Assembly: GCA_900169235.1 (NCBI GenBank)
Contig: FWCC01000499.1
Span: 147 to 41,422, forward strand
Origin: Zarea fungicola
Taxonomy: Eukaryota; Ascomycota; Sordariomycetes; Hypocreales; Cordycipitaceae
Direction: 5' to 3'
DNA length: 41,276 bases
Shown: positions 29,161 through 38,882 of the stretch, piece after piece
How the letters are laid out: every line of letters starts with the position of its first letter
Position numbering within the stretch: the stretch's first letter is position 1
The notes under the pieces: generated by a model
Seen by the model: only the letters and a program-made list of their open reading frames with translations
Told to the model about the DNA's origin: nothing
The model's database searches: none
Translations under genes and position numbers: made by a program

Positions 29161-29999
29161 TCAATTGGACGGATGAGATAAAGGGCCGCAAATTTGGCCG
29201 TTTGTTTTTTGCATTTTCTATGTATGTCTCTTACTCAAGCCCAATCCGCCTCTCAGTCCAAGCCATCCACTTGATCTAGCAACTTACCTTAATACTAACA
29301 GCCATTGGATCAATGTTATCAACAACAAAATTGTACCAGCCGCCCGTGGCACCACTGCAATAGTTTCCACCACGTGCTGCGAGACTCTGTGTCTCCTCCT
29401 CCCTCTCTTCCGCCTCAGTCCCATCATCCGATCGACTAATATGCGCAAGAGCATTGTCAACCTGCCTGACCTCAAAATACTTCCCGCCCTGTTCAAGCCA
29501 GCTTTGCAACAGTTCTGTGGCGGTCTCTACGCCGTCCACAGAGCCCCGTGAGGTAAGGGCGAGAGTCATGTAGGTTGCTTTCTTTAGAACCTTAGAACGA
29601 GCATCAAACTCTGCGTCCCAAAGGTTTCGTCGCACAATGTCGGCAAAACCGTGGGTTCTTCCATAATTGGTAAGCTCGGCGAGAATGATTTTGGCAAGAT
29701 TGAAGCCCGAGTTGTCAAAAGACTGGAGTAGCCCCTCGTAGATCTGGATTACAATGATAGCACGGGCAACGCCATGACTATCTCTCCAGATGGTACCACC
29801 CTGGGTAATAGGATTGACTCGCGTGTTGAGGGTTTCACTGGTGCCGATCTTTCGACGAAGCACTGCAGCGCCATCCTCAATAGCAGTCACTTTCGGTGCC
29901 GCTGCCGCAAGCCCAACGATGGACATCTTGATAAACATTAGTAGGAGATTCACCGACGTAAATAGGAGGAGCTCGCACAAAAATGGTAGAAACCTTCAT
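29161..29999 (-). CDS. Secreted protein with LxxR pro-site (three exons)
   Basis: Model: exons 29999-29979, 29926-29288 and 29217-29161; 717 nt, 238 residues. Intron 1 (52 nt) has a TACTAAT branch point and AAG acceptor. It joins MKVSTIF to MSIVGLAAAAPKV, producing a complete signal peptide. Intron 2 (70 nt, GTAAGT to ATAG) replaces an in-frame stop with an 18-residue C-terminus containing a second cysteine. A long, Cys-free, partly helical pro-domain (about 21-190) ends in an acidic stretch and LAAR. A mature tail of about 46 residues with two cysteines follows. The architecture matches the other LxxR secreted proteins here, though the mature part is short. Without splicing the frame would be 5'-extended from a TTG and lack a good signal. 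I do not recognise the family. The gene lies wholly inside the inverted-repeat segment. Confidence 0.7.
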
Positions 30000-30090
30000 T
30001 GCTGGGTTTTCGTTCGTAGAGAGGGATATGCTTTAGGAGTTGCTGGAGAGTGCTTGCAGTGGTAAGGAGATTTGAGCGGAAATGAGAGGG

Positions 30091-30098
30091 CTTTTATA
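30091..30098 (-). promoter_or_regulatory. TATA box of the repeat-enclosed secreted gene
   Basis: TATAAAAG on the minus strand, about 93 bp upstream of the ATG at 29999. It supports that ATG over the downstream ones. Confidence 0.6.
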
Positions 30099-30722
30099 CT
30101 TTCATAAGGACATGTTATATGGAGAGTTAAAGTGCATAGGTAGGAAAGACAATGAATCGGAGTTATGTACTTACGAGGCTTCATCCATTCATGTTAGCCA
30201 ATCGGCGTTAATATAATAACCCGGCTTACATTTTAGGGCTGTATTGCTCATCATGCTCTCTGTCTATCGGCACTATCGGTCTGGATGGTGAGCCGGGCAG
30301 CGCAATTCAGATTAACTTCGGATAATAGCCACCATTTTGAGAATCACTACTCACTGTGTGCCAAGCCAGCGTCGCTACGTCGTAATAGTACCGCTCGGTT
30401 GTCACGTAACTTGCGCGTGATTAATAGGTCAGAAAAGAAGCTATTCTAGAATCGGCTACTTTATCTAGTTAACTATTATAGTTGCAACTTGTGGGTGCTT
30501 GCATTCATAATATCTCTGCACTGTAGTTCTAGTGCATGGGTAGTTTTTCACTCTCTAGTATGATTTTCTCCTTTTTTTTTCATTCTTGTTAAGCAATACT
30601 TGTGACAAGCTCGCCTAAGAAATTCCGGATACCATTTTTGGCCATTCAGAGTCATTTTTCATGACTTTGAGCTAAGTTCAGCCTCGGGTATTTCCCACAT
30701 TAAGAATTGGCAACTAGTCCAT

Positions 30723-30739
30723 CGTGGCTATCAGCCACG
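30723..30739. repeat. Short perfect hairpin
   Basis: CGTGGCT and AGCCACG flank a 3-nt loop. It lies inside the repeat-bounded segment and is not followed by a T-run. Confidence 0.6.
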
Positions 30740-31220
30740 GCTGACTGTACCGTCCCCCTGGCGCGTTTTAAACAAGTATGCCCGAGTTCAATGCTCAGTT
30801 GCTTTAGTAGTATGATAGCAAGTCTAAACAATCTTGTATTAGCAATTTAAGCGCCGTCTGTTGGTACAATCACAATAAGTTACAATGCATGGGCTGAGAC
30901 GTGCTTCTCTCAGCTGGTATTCCTCCACTATACAAGAATTGAAAGGCGGGGAAAAGCAAACAACAAACGGGAAACTATCTACAGCTGCTGTCATGACCTG
31001 ACTTCCTCATATCCTGCGTTGACCTGCGGAAGCCTGCATTGGGCGTTAGACTCCCATGAACACGTTTCTTGGCAAACAGGTCAACAGTTACGACAATTGA
31101 TGATGGCATGATGCCCGTGCATCTTCTGCCCACACATAACCAGACTATTTAGAGATTCCTGAAAGAGATCTTGAAACCGTCAGGTTAAATTCCTGTCAAT
31201 ATTTTGGTAATATTCAGAGA

Positions 31221-31284
31221 ACCACGGTAGCGAGCGGAGTGGTAAGACCGTGGTCATTGGAACGAGGTGAACGCGCTTCGTTCC
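31221..31284. repeat. Two adjacent perfect hairpins
   Basis: ACCACGGT (31221-31228) pairs with ACCGTGGT (31247-31254). Four bases later GGAACGA (31259-31265) pairs with TCGTTCC (31278-31284). Side-by-side stems of 8 and 7 bp with GC-rich loops resemble subterminal structures of transposons, but no ends are identified here. Confidence 0.65.
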
Positions 31285-32307
31285 CAGCATCGCTTGATTA
31301 TGTAGTCTGAGTATATTGAAACCTTTACTAGTTAGTATAATCTTGTAGAGTATTCAGGCTAACCGCTGAGAATGACGTAAGTAGAGACCTCGCTCCCTAT
31401 CTTTGGGTCACCAGAGTGAGTCACAACGCTGTGAAAAGGCTATTCTTTAACATGAAAAAGAAACAAAAAGAAGAAACAGAAGGTTAGACCAGCTCAACGT
31501 CTTGCCAACACCATATGATCTTTTGCAGAGAGTTGAGGGAAATAGAGTAGATGACGATGCTACGGAAACGCATATGGAGTCGGCTATATTTGCCTCCATT
31601 TTAAAGGGAGCAAGGCATGTGGCTGGTAGACTAAGACCGTGAGAATAGGTGTCACACAGCGTAGTTAGTTATTCCTCATAAGAGAGTGATGGCGGCGCCT
31701 CAGACACAATCACATAAAATTCCCCGTTTAGGAAAATGGATACTCTGAACAAGAACCCACTATATTGTGTCGGATATAGCTTGAAAACCCATCGTTTAGG
31801 AGTGTTAATGTTTGCACAAGTTAGCCTGGCGGGGTACAAGACATGTAATATACGCTCTCTAGGGCTTACCACTCTCGGGATTAACCCACGCACTTGCTCT
31901 CAGGAATGGTGACCAACAAGGTCACTTGAAGTCTGTAGCCAATCATATAGCGTACTACAGAGTTGTATTAACTATTGAGGCATATTACTAAACAATGTAA
32001 CAGCAGTGTCTATTGAATACAGAGACTATCTCAAATGAATCGCTGCAACATGCTTACTGCCAGTCACTCTCACTCAACCTGCTTGAATGTAGAGGCAATC
32101 ATACCGTAATCTTTACCACTTCCTTTCGGTAAAAACGTCAAATATAAGCTAAAATGCATTTTGCCAAAGTTGCCAGGCTATACCCACGACGAAAGTATCC
32201 AAGGTAAAGCGGCATGAGCACCTTACTGTAGGATATTGACTGTCAAACGGATGGGCATATTGATGGTGCTAGGAGCAGCTATCTATGTACTTACAGCTTA
32301 GCATGCA

Positions 32308-32612
32308 AGTCACAGTTGGGGTATCCTCTCGGGTAGGCTAGGTGATGTCAAACAGTACGGTATCTTGCGTAAGTATTGTTAACTGTAGAACTCTCAATAG
32401 AAGGTCTATTTCTTAGATTGATCAATAGAGATCTAAACTATCTAGACTAGCTACTGGAATACCTCTTCCTTAAGTACCTGTTTACCTCTCTATTCGATCC
32501 TGCGCTCACTGCGCTCAATGGTGATCGGAGTGATCGGTCACGTAACCTCTCACTGCCCAATCGAGCTTCGTGCAGGTCGCCCATCACTTGGTCTCCTTCA
32601 GGCCGCCTCGGC
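32308..32612 (-). repeat. Right inverted repeat arm
   Basis: Reverse-complement partner of the left arm. The core is 32308-32516 and the outer section 32520-32612; see the left arm for matched blocks. The 117-bp interruption of the left arm is missing here, so one copy has gained or lost sequence since they separated. Confidence 0.75.
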
Positions 32613-32866
32613 CTTTTTATGTCACAATGATACGTTTATAACATATAGCATGCACACAGACATGTGTACATTAACAAAATCCAAAATCGAAACGAGATCC
32701 TAAATATCAGTAGCATGGAATTTTACAAACTATTATATGCGACCAGTAATGCTCCCCAGTTCTGGTCAAATCCACAAAACTTCCAGTAATACTACGTCAC
32801 TCTACTTGTTGCCTTGATGTGTAAGCGCAGTACCCCTTCCCCCTTCTCAACAGCTTAATTGTGGCA

Positions 32867-33678
32867 TCAGACTCTCGGATTCTTATTTGCTGCTAGACGG
32901 GCGCTTCGTCGAAGGGGCTTGTGTGTGGAGACATGCGTCCTCTTGCATGGTCTCTCTTCGTCGGCCTGTCCCGTGTCCTTGACATCTTCTTGAAGATTTT
33001 CAGTCCCGGCTGTATACTTTCGCTTCTTTGAAGATCTTGCCTCTGCAGCGTGCTGTGCGATTGACTCGTCCCTCTCTGCTGCGATTTGAATAATTTTCCC
33101 CCGAACCCACGACGCTCGAAGCTCCTGCCGGGCGACCATTTTGTCTGCGTTCATGTATTTTCTTGTCTCTTTGAGAAATGTCTCGACTGCCTCATATCTC
33201 TTTCTGATGTCTGTTTTGATAATGTTCCATTCCGCCTTGCCGATTAGCTCATCAATATACGGCCATTCCCATTCCTTGTACGCCAGCGCATAACAGGCTT
33301 TTTGGTATTTGTCTCGCTCTCCGGGCAGCAACGCCGCATATTGGTCCTGGAACCAGTAGATGTAGCATAGATATTCCACCCATGTGTTCCATGTGTCTTG
33401 GTCTCTGGGATCCTGCATAAGCTCGAACTGTTGGGTAAAATGGTGGGAAAGAAGGCGCGTCTCGACTGCTTGTTGGTATTCTTCCAAGCCTTCGCCGACG
33501 GAGCATTCTCGATAGTTTCTTATTTGCTCCACATCACTTCCTTGAATGGCTGGTAATGTGGATCAAATCCTATATGTGGCATTCTAAAAGCATGCACTCG
33601 ATCTTCCCAGTCCATAAATTCCGAGTAGCCATTCGCTAATCCGGTTGCACTGCGGTTGTCTTGCTGCCATCGCCGGAA
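32867..33678 (-). pseudogene. Decayed nuclear-type hypothetical protein gene
   Basis: The main open frame (32867-33532) has no ATG at its start, only GTG. It encodes about 220 charged residues ending in basic segments (S-S-K-K-R-K and R-R-S-A-R-L-A-A-N-K), typical of a fungal hypothetical family. Directly upstream, coding continues in another frame (33678-33532), reading F-R-R-W-Q-Q-D-N-R and later G-F-D-P-H-Y-Q-P-F-K-E-V-M. It meets the downstream frame at a one-base shift near 33529-33531, next to a GG run. The upstream frame itself starts right after an in-frame TAA (33679-33681). One frameshift plus one probable nonsense codon indicate a broken gene. An unrecognised intron could explain the TAA, but hardly the one-base shift. 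Function unknown. Confidence 0.6.
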
Positions 33679-33863
33679 TTAGCCACACTGGCTGTCACAG
33701 CACTATAGTCCAGGCTTGAAGTATCAGAATCAAAGATGTAGATACTCGTTTCAATTGAGTATTAGTTACACTATTGCTCTGTTCTTGCGCCGTCCATCCT
33801 GTCTTGCCATAGTTTTGCATGCGACTATTCCACTCACGCCCAAAACATAGGTATCTGAGGTCA

Positions 33864-34679
33864 TCAATTGCACCCATCAGCACGATTGCTTAAGCATTGT
33901 TCCAAGTAGGTTCCTTGCAATTCAACACCAAACACCTCACAGCTAACACCAGCAGAACCACATGCGCTGATACAGTAGTTGGCAGCAGGGTAAAGATCTT
34001 GTAGACGAAATGTAGCATTGGCGCTCCAGCTGATGCAGCAGCCACCCCGGCAAATACTTCTAGGGCCTCCAGTTTTTATACTGGCATTAAACCGAATCTG
34101 ATCCGCCAGGTTTCGACAGGCTGACTTGGCGGCCTGGTGTGCCCCAGAGCAGACTTGCTTCCACCATCTTCTAGTGAGGGGTTCAATAGCTGATGTGTAT
34201 AGAGAGGTAAAAGCCTCTACTAAGTATGGTGAGGAGGAGGTTTTGATGTAAAGATCGATGAGGTCTAGGTCAACACCAGACTTATCTGCCTTGAGAACAG
34301 CTGCAAGTAGGCCATGATGCATCTCAGTGCTATTCGCAGTTGTATAGTCGATATGGGCGTTCATGCTGAAAGCATTGTATAAGTATACAATATCCCCCCA
34401 TCTCTGCTCTTGAGCAGCCACAGCAGCAAGCCCAGCAATGGTTTTGAGTGCATGTATATTATCCAAGGTATATACCCCAAGATCATTCTGGATGTTAGGA
34501 AGCTTATCGATAGCAAAGTTACTAACATTGAACCAAACTATGCCAGGAGTATTCCCTTGCATATGAACATTTCCATAGCTAAGGGCAGAAATGCTACCAC
34601 TGTAATCAAGAGAATCAGTGGTCATAACTGGTTTGCTGAGTGCGACCAATCCAAGAAATAAGCTTGAAATAAATCTCAT
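33864..34679 (-). CDS. Secreted ten-cysteine member of the six-cysteine family with long pro-domain
   Basis: 271 residues, no intron. A signal peptide covers about 1-20. A Cys-free pro-domain of about 150 residues (N-glycosylation sites at NVS and NST) ends at LTRR (168-171), which is both an LxxR and a dibasic Kex2 site. The mature domain has cysteines at 177, 188, 210, 214, 215, 236, 240, 247, 262 and 270. Six of these match those of the 2638-3024 and 4047-4454 proteins. The surrounding landmarks match too: C-x-G-A-H, P-R-S-I-C, C-I-S-W-S, D-L-Y-P, and the terminal C-L-S-N-R-A-D-G-C-N. Four extra cysteines probably form two added disulfides. It is thus a distant third member of the local family, 29 kb away, with a much longer pro-region. 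Biological role unknown; an effector-like role is inferred. Confidence 0.88.
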   Translation of the reverse strand: MRFISSLFLGLVALSKPVMTTDSLDYSGSISALSYGNVHMQGNTPGIVWFNVSNFAIDKLPNIQNDLGVYTLDNIHALKTIAGLAAVAAQEQRWGDIVYLYNAFSMNAHIDYTTANSTEMHHGLLAAVLKADKSGVDLDLIDLYIKTSSSPYLVEAFTSLYTSAIEPLTRRWWKQVCSGAHQAAKSACRNLADQIRFNASIKTGGPRSICRGGCCISWSANATFRLQDLYPAANYCISACGSAGVSCEVFGVELQGTYLEQCLSNRADGCN

Positions 34680-34780
34680 ATTGGATTTGTAGTTGTAGAT
34701 AGTAGTGATGTCAATGAAGGTAAGGGGTAGAGTAATGACTTAGGAATTAGTTTACCCTTTGGATAGGGTAATTGCTAGTA

Positions 34781-34787
34781 TTTTATA
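34781..34787 (-). promoter_or_regulatory. TATA box of the long family member
   Basis: TATAAAA on the minus strand, about 103 bp upstream of the ATG at 34679. Confidence 0.55.
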
Positions 34788-36123
34788 TTGTGAGAGAGGG
34801 TAATATAATTACTCTATTTATATTAATATGCTGATCTTTGATATTATCATTGCATCCCTGAGTCTAGACTCACAAACTACTGCCGACATTGACTATTAGA
34901 CCCAATATTATGGGAGCCGCTTACATGTATGCAATCTTTCCACACAGCCACAATTCCTACAAAAGTCGTACGAGGGTTTTGGTAAATGGCTCAAGAAGCA
35001 GTGCAAGCAGCAGCGAGGAAGGATGACCGCCAGCCAACAAGGGGCGACCAGAGTAACCACTAGGCGGCCGTTCAGACAACCCCGAGCAGCGAGTTAGCAA
35101 GCGACTCAGCAATCGCACGATTTATCGGTCGGTGAACCAGTCATAGCTTTCATTTGAACTGCCAATTTAAGTGCTGAGAGCGGGAGAGATAGCTTAGCTG
35201 TATTAGATTAGCGCTTACCATCTGTCAGGACAAGGGCGCCAGGTAACCACTCGACCACAGAGACCTAAAAAGATCAAGCAATGACCAGCCGTGACTGGAA
35301 GCATAGGTAGAAGCCGTCGCAAGACAGCGATCACCGGTTAAGATGTACATTACTCTGTAAATTCTCTCCATAAACTACATTCCGATCGTTTTGCAGCCGC
35401 AATGCGTACTAAGCTATTCGAATCACAGCATTGATCCGCAAGTCGTGTCGTCGTATCAAGTGCCACGAGCAGGGCGCGTTGTGGGCTTTAACTCGTTAGC
35501 CCTTTGAGAGCCCCTCCAAAGCGTGACGAAAGTGGTTTTTGCAACGACTTTTGCTTTCAAAAGCAAAAATCTCGTATGTTATACAACCTACTGGGACGGG
35601 CTGAGCCGGCCTCGTGCTGCCAGAACTAGCAAAGCACAAGTCTCTTACTCTTATCTCGTAAATAAGCTCCATCTTACTTAGTGGGTAGCGTGTCAATGTA
35701 CGGGCGGCGCATCAGTGTCTAGGGACGGTAACATTTGTAGTATAAAACCTGCTGACATGGAGGAAATCCGAGCCAGGGCCCGAATGCCGTGAGCTCCGAG
35801 AGTACGAGGCCCGTATAATGATACACTGCCTACTTGGTTTGAAGCAAAAGTTCAATACCCCGGTCAGGTATCTGTTTGAAGTATCCTAGTACAAATGGGT
35901 GCTTTCTTACCCTGCTAGTACGCCTGATGCCCTGTTCGTACCTCACGGCGTATTGAACTTACCCATTATGCGAAGTAACCTATATACTATGTGGAGGATG
36001 TACAATAGTAAGCCGCCACTAAAACGACGAAGCCAACCACGTTGTCAGGACAGATGCGGTATACACGCCTAAATCCTTACCAGGTAGCTACAAGCTTGCC
36101 GGAGAACGTCACACAAGGCACAC
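34788..36123. other. Divergent intergenic region, two secreted genes
   Basis: About 1.3 kb between divergent secreted-protein genes. It contains a 20-bp near-palindrome, TTTTGCTTTCAAAAGCAAAA (35549-35568, 9-bp arms). No gene is seen; the short frame at 35496-35696 spans the palindrome and has no domain. Confidence 0.5.
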
Positions 36124-36131
36124 TATATATA
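36124..36131 (+). promoter_or_regulatory. TATA box
   Basis: TATATATA about 120 bp upstream of the ATG at 36251. Confidence 0.55.
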
Positions 36132-36250
36132 GCCAAGGGATAGCCACACATAGCCAGCGATAACTCCTTCAATCGTGGCACGCATTCCTTCGTACAGTTG
36201 TGAATACACGCACTGTCTTCTATTACACCTCCCACAAGCCAATACACACT

Positions 36251-36967
36251 ATGAAACTTCCGATTTTTCTCGCAGGAGCCAGTGCCGCAATTGCAGCTTC
36301 AATCGCTCCCGCTGTGGTCGACTCGAGCGCCATGTTGTCCATCATGGGACCAGGTGATCTCGATGAGCAAAACTTCTCTGTCTTCACCGAATGCGTGCAA
36401 GCTCTGAACTCTTCCTACAGAGCATACGCAGATGAGGGTGTTCTGGTCATAATTCCACCCAACAACCGTACGATTGATCTCAATACCACGGACGAGGAGC
36501 TATGGAAATGTATCCAGTCCTCATCAAGCACCATCTCTCTTGCGATTGAATCAAGTGAATTCTACGAGCAAGCCCACGAAACAATCACCGACGTCAGGAC
36601 AATTCAGCACAGTACTGCTGTGGAAATGGGCGTCAAGGGGCAGATTGTGGTCGATCGCGTTCCCAGTCACGCTAAAACGAGCGCATTGGAGGCGAGGGAC
36701 ATGGGCTACTTTTACGTCCATCATTCCGAAGAATCTACATGCAAGGGCGACTTCGGGTACTATTTCATCGCCAAGTGCTACAATTACTCGCTTTCTTACA
36801 GGTCCACGTCGGCGGGCAACCTAGACTCAAGCAGGTGGTTGAACTATTCCATCTGGCCACACCACAATTGCATAAAAGGAGACTACCGAACCATCGCTAT
36901 TGCTCCGAACACGCAGTGCACTTGCCAGGTCAGAGCCACGTTTTCATTCCACGCATACTATCAGTAG
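36251..36967 (+). CDS. Secreted protein with LEAR pro-site, unknown family
   Basis: 238 residues from the ATG at 36251. An upstream in-frame ATG at 36200 would put 17 polar residues before the signal peptide and is unlikely. The signal peptide is about 1-17 (LPIFLAGASAAIAASIA). The pro-domain (about 20-149) contains two cysteines (48, 87) and several sequons (NSS, NRT, NTT). It ends in S-A-L-E-A-R (LxxR at 146-149). The mature part (150-238, aromatic-rich, starting D-M-G-Y-F-Y-V-H-H) has cysteines at 164, 176, 207, 223 and 225. An odd number leaves one free for dimerisation or metal/thiol chemistry. No close relative among the other proteins in the window. Predicted extracellular; function unknown. 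Confidence 0.85.
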   Translation: MKLPIFLAGASAAIAASIAPAVVDSSAMLSIMGPGDLDEQNFSVFTECVQALNSSYRAYADEGVLVIIPPNNRTIDLNTTDEELWKCIQSSSSTISLAIESSEFYEQAHETITDVRTIQHSTAVEMGVKGQIVVDRVPSHAKTSALEARDMGYFYVHHSEESTCKGDFGYYFIAKCYNYSLSYRSTSAGNLDSSRWLNYSIWPHHNCIKGDYRTIAIAPNTQCTCQVRATFSFHAYYQ

Positions 36968-38882
36968 CGGCTCATTGCGAGAGGAACAGGTGGCTGAAAC
37001 CTTCAATTTGTTCTTTGCGGATCGACAGGGATTAGTCCATATATCGGCCAATTTAAGGAAGCGGTGGGCATGGAGGATTTAAGGTAGCTTTAGTCACTGT
37101 ATGGAGTTCTCCACTGGAGTTTTAGCTCGGCTGACTAAAGTAGGTTTTTGTCTTTTATCGACTTGTAGTTTGGTTCTTTTAGAATGGAACAAGTTTAATG
37201 AATGGACATATTTAGACAGACACTAGGTCAGCACTAGCCTGGTCCTCTCGCAACGTGTGTATATGCCCTGGATATGTGGCTCTTGACAGATTTCGCAGGC
37301 AAATCTATCGTTTAAGCCTGGCGTCCTTTAGGGTGCAGGTTGTGTGTATCTTGGCTTCTTTGATACGCCTTGGATCCAACCCTAACATTTTATGGGGTTG
37401 GTTCTGGTCTCAACAACGTGCGTCAGCCCTGAAAGTGGGTGCGGTGCAAACAATTGCGGCTTAGAATATGCCACTAGAGGCGCTACTGCTCCGGCAAAGA
37501 ATCCTAATGTAGAACAATGGCTGAGCTATGGATACAGTACGGGGCTGAACGTTAAGTGCTAGTTTCGGATGTTGCCGACAGGCCGGAAGCCAACCTCAAC
37601 CGAAAGCTTCAAAATCAGGGCGACTAACGATAGCACATGACTATCTGTGCCGGCACCAGCAAAATTCAGGCTGAGGATGATTTTGGCGTAAGCTGAATGC
37701 CGCGCGAAGGGGAAATTCTCGGGCCTGGATAGGCTCGCAACCACTATGAACATGTGTATCCTAGCTCGGCTTTTAGCTTTAAAAATTGAATTCATCATCA
37801 ACTGGCTTCAACGTGCATGTATGTATGTACGCATGTATTAATTCACACATATGGTTCGGCTCTAGGGTAAGCAAAGAGGCGTGATTTCTCTCACTAGGGG
37901 CCTCCAAAGCAGCTTTATGACCCAAGTCTCCTCCTATAATGACATCTACCCGTCAATTGAGACGGAGCTATTTCAATTCAATGCAGCGCCTTCCGTCAAC
38001 CGAGAGTTGCTGTGCTTCAGCACGGCTTTGTTGTGCCCTAAGGCTTTCTACGCGTGTTTCTACACAACAAAAAGAAAAGTTGAAAGTGCCTTTACAAGCA
38101 GCTTGTGCTGCTTCCACTGCTTGGGCAAAGAAGATACCGCTTAGTTGCCAAATGAGCAGCCTGTTTCGGACCGCACCTACCTAAACCTTCCGAGCCGACG
38201 CCGTGGCATCCTCACACTAAACAGCCCGCAATGACTATACCAGCAGGGCTCAACCTTTTACAGTCACTACCTTGACCACTCTATAGAGAAGAATGCCTTG
38301 GATAGTGACACCTCAAGTTAAATCATGGCGCAAGATGCCCTTCAGAATGCGGAGGTAACGGTTTTTGGGAAATTAATACGCGCACATAGTTCTTAACCCC
38401 GCCATGAACTTCCCGCCCTCTAATTAGCTAGCTGGCGGCCTGTCAGTACACTAAATTCTGCCGTGCCAAAACGCCGTCGCCCTCATAGCAAATTCCTATA
38501 CGGAAAACAGGGTTTGCCTTGTCGGGCGCTGCGCGCCTTATTACAGCGGAGCCCATCCACCTCAAAACGGGGCGCCGCTGTTGGTTCCACTGGTCCTACT
38601 CTTGATAGCATGAAAATATAGATCATGGTGCTGGGAAGGTTGGCTGTACAGTAAAGAAAGACACCTGGCACGAGTTGAACTTTCGTCTGTCACCCAGTAC
38701 GCCTTTTGGCGTAGCCCGCGACGCGGTGTAGAATAGGAAAGCGGAGTAGTGCTATAGCTACGGAAAACATAGATGACGAAGCGAGCTGAAAGCATGAGGA
38801 CCAACTCACGCCAAGCCTTGACCATTATGACCAGCCTTGATTCGATTCACCGCCATCTGGAAACCACAGCCAAGGGTAGTAG
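36968..38882. other. Intergenic region with possible remnants
   Basis: About 1.9 kb without a supportable gene. A minus-strand frame at 37559-37801 contains A-Y-A-K-I-I-L. This faintly recalls the N-L-A-K-I-I-L segment in the pro-domain of the 29161-29999 product, but the match is too weak to call. ATGT-type microsatellite sequence lies at about 37812-37840. Confidence 0.45.

Larger units (their letters stand above)
30000..32307. other. Interior of the repeat-bounded segment, no gene seen
   Basis: About 2.3 kb. Apart from the promoter of the secreted gene and three short hairpin-forming repeats, nothing supportable is present. A 74-codon frame at 31669-31893 has no recognisable motif. Confidence 0.5.
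28465..32625. mobile_element. 4.1-kb segment bounded by imperfect inverted repeats
   Basis: Two related sequences in opposite orientation (28498-28911 and 32308-32612) enclose about 3.4 kb that contains a secreted-protein gene and about 2.3 kb of apparently empty DNA. No transposase frame was recognised. A non-autonomous DNA transposon, or two separate copies of one repeat in opposite orientation, would both fit. The outer limits given are approximate; I could not establish a target-site duplication. Confidence 0.55.

Noticed and set aside
30000..32307. Transposase inside the repeat-bounded segment
   Set aside because: No frame with DDE-type spacing, helicase motif or other transposase signature was visible, so an autonomous element is not claimed.
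37559..37801. Possible pro-domain relic of the 29161-29999 family
   Set aside because: Only the A-K-I-I-L core and weak hydrophobic spacing match; this could be chance.
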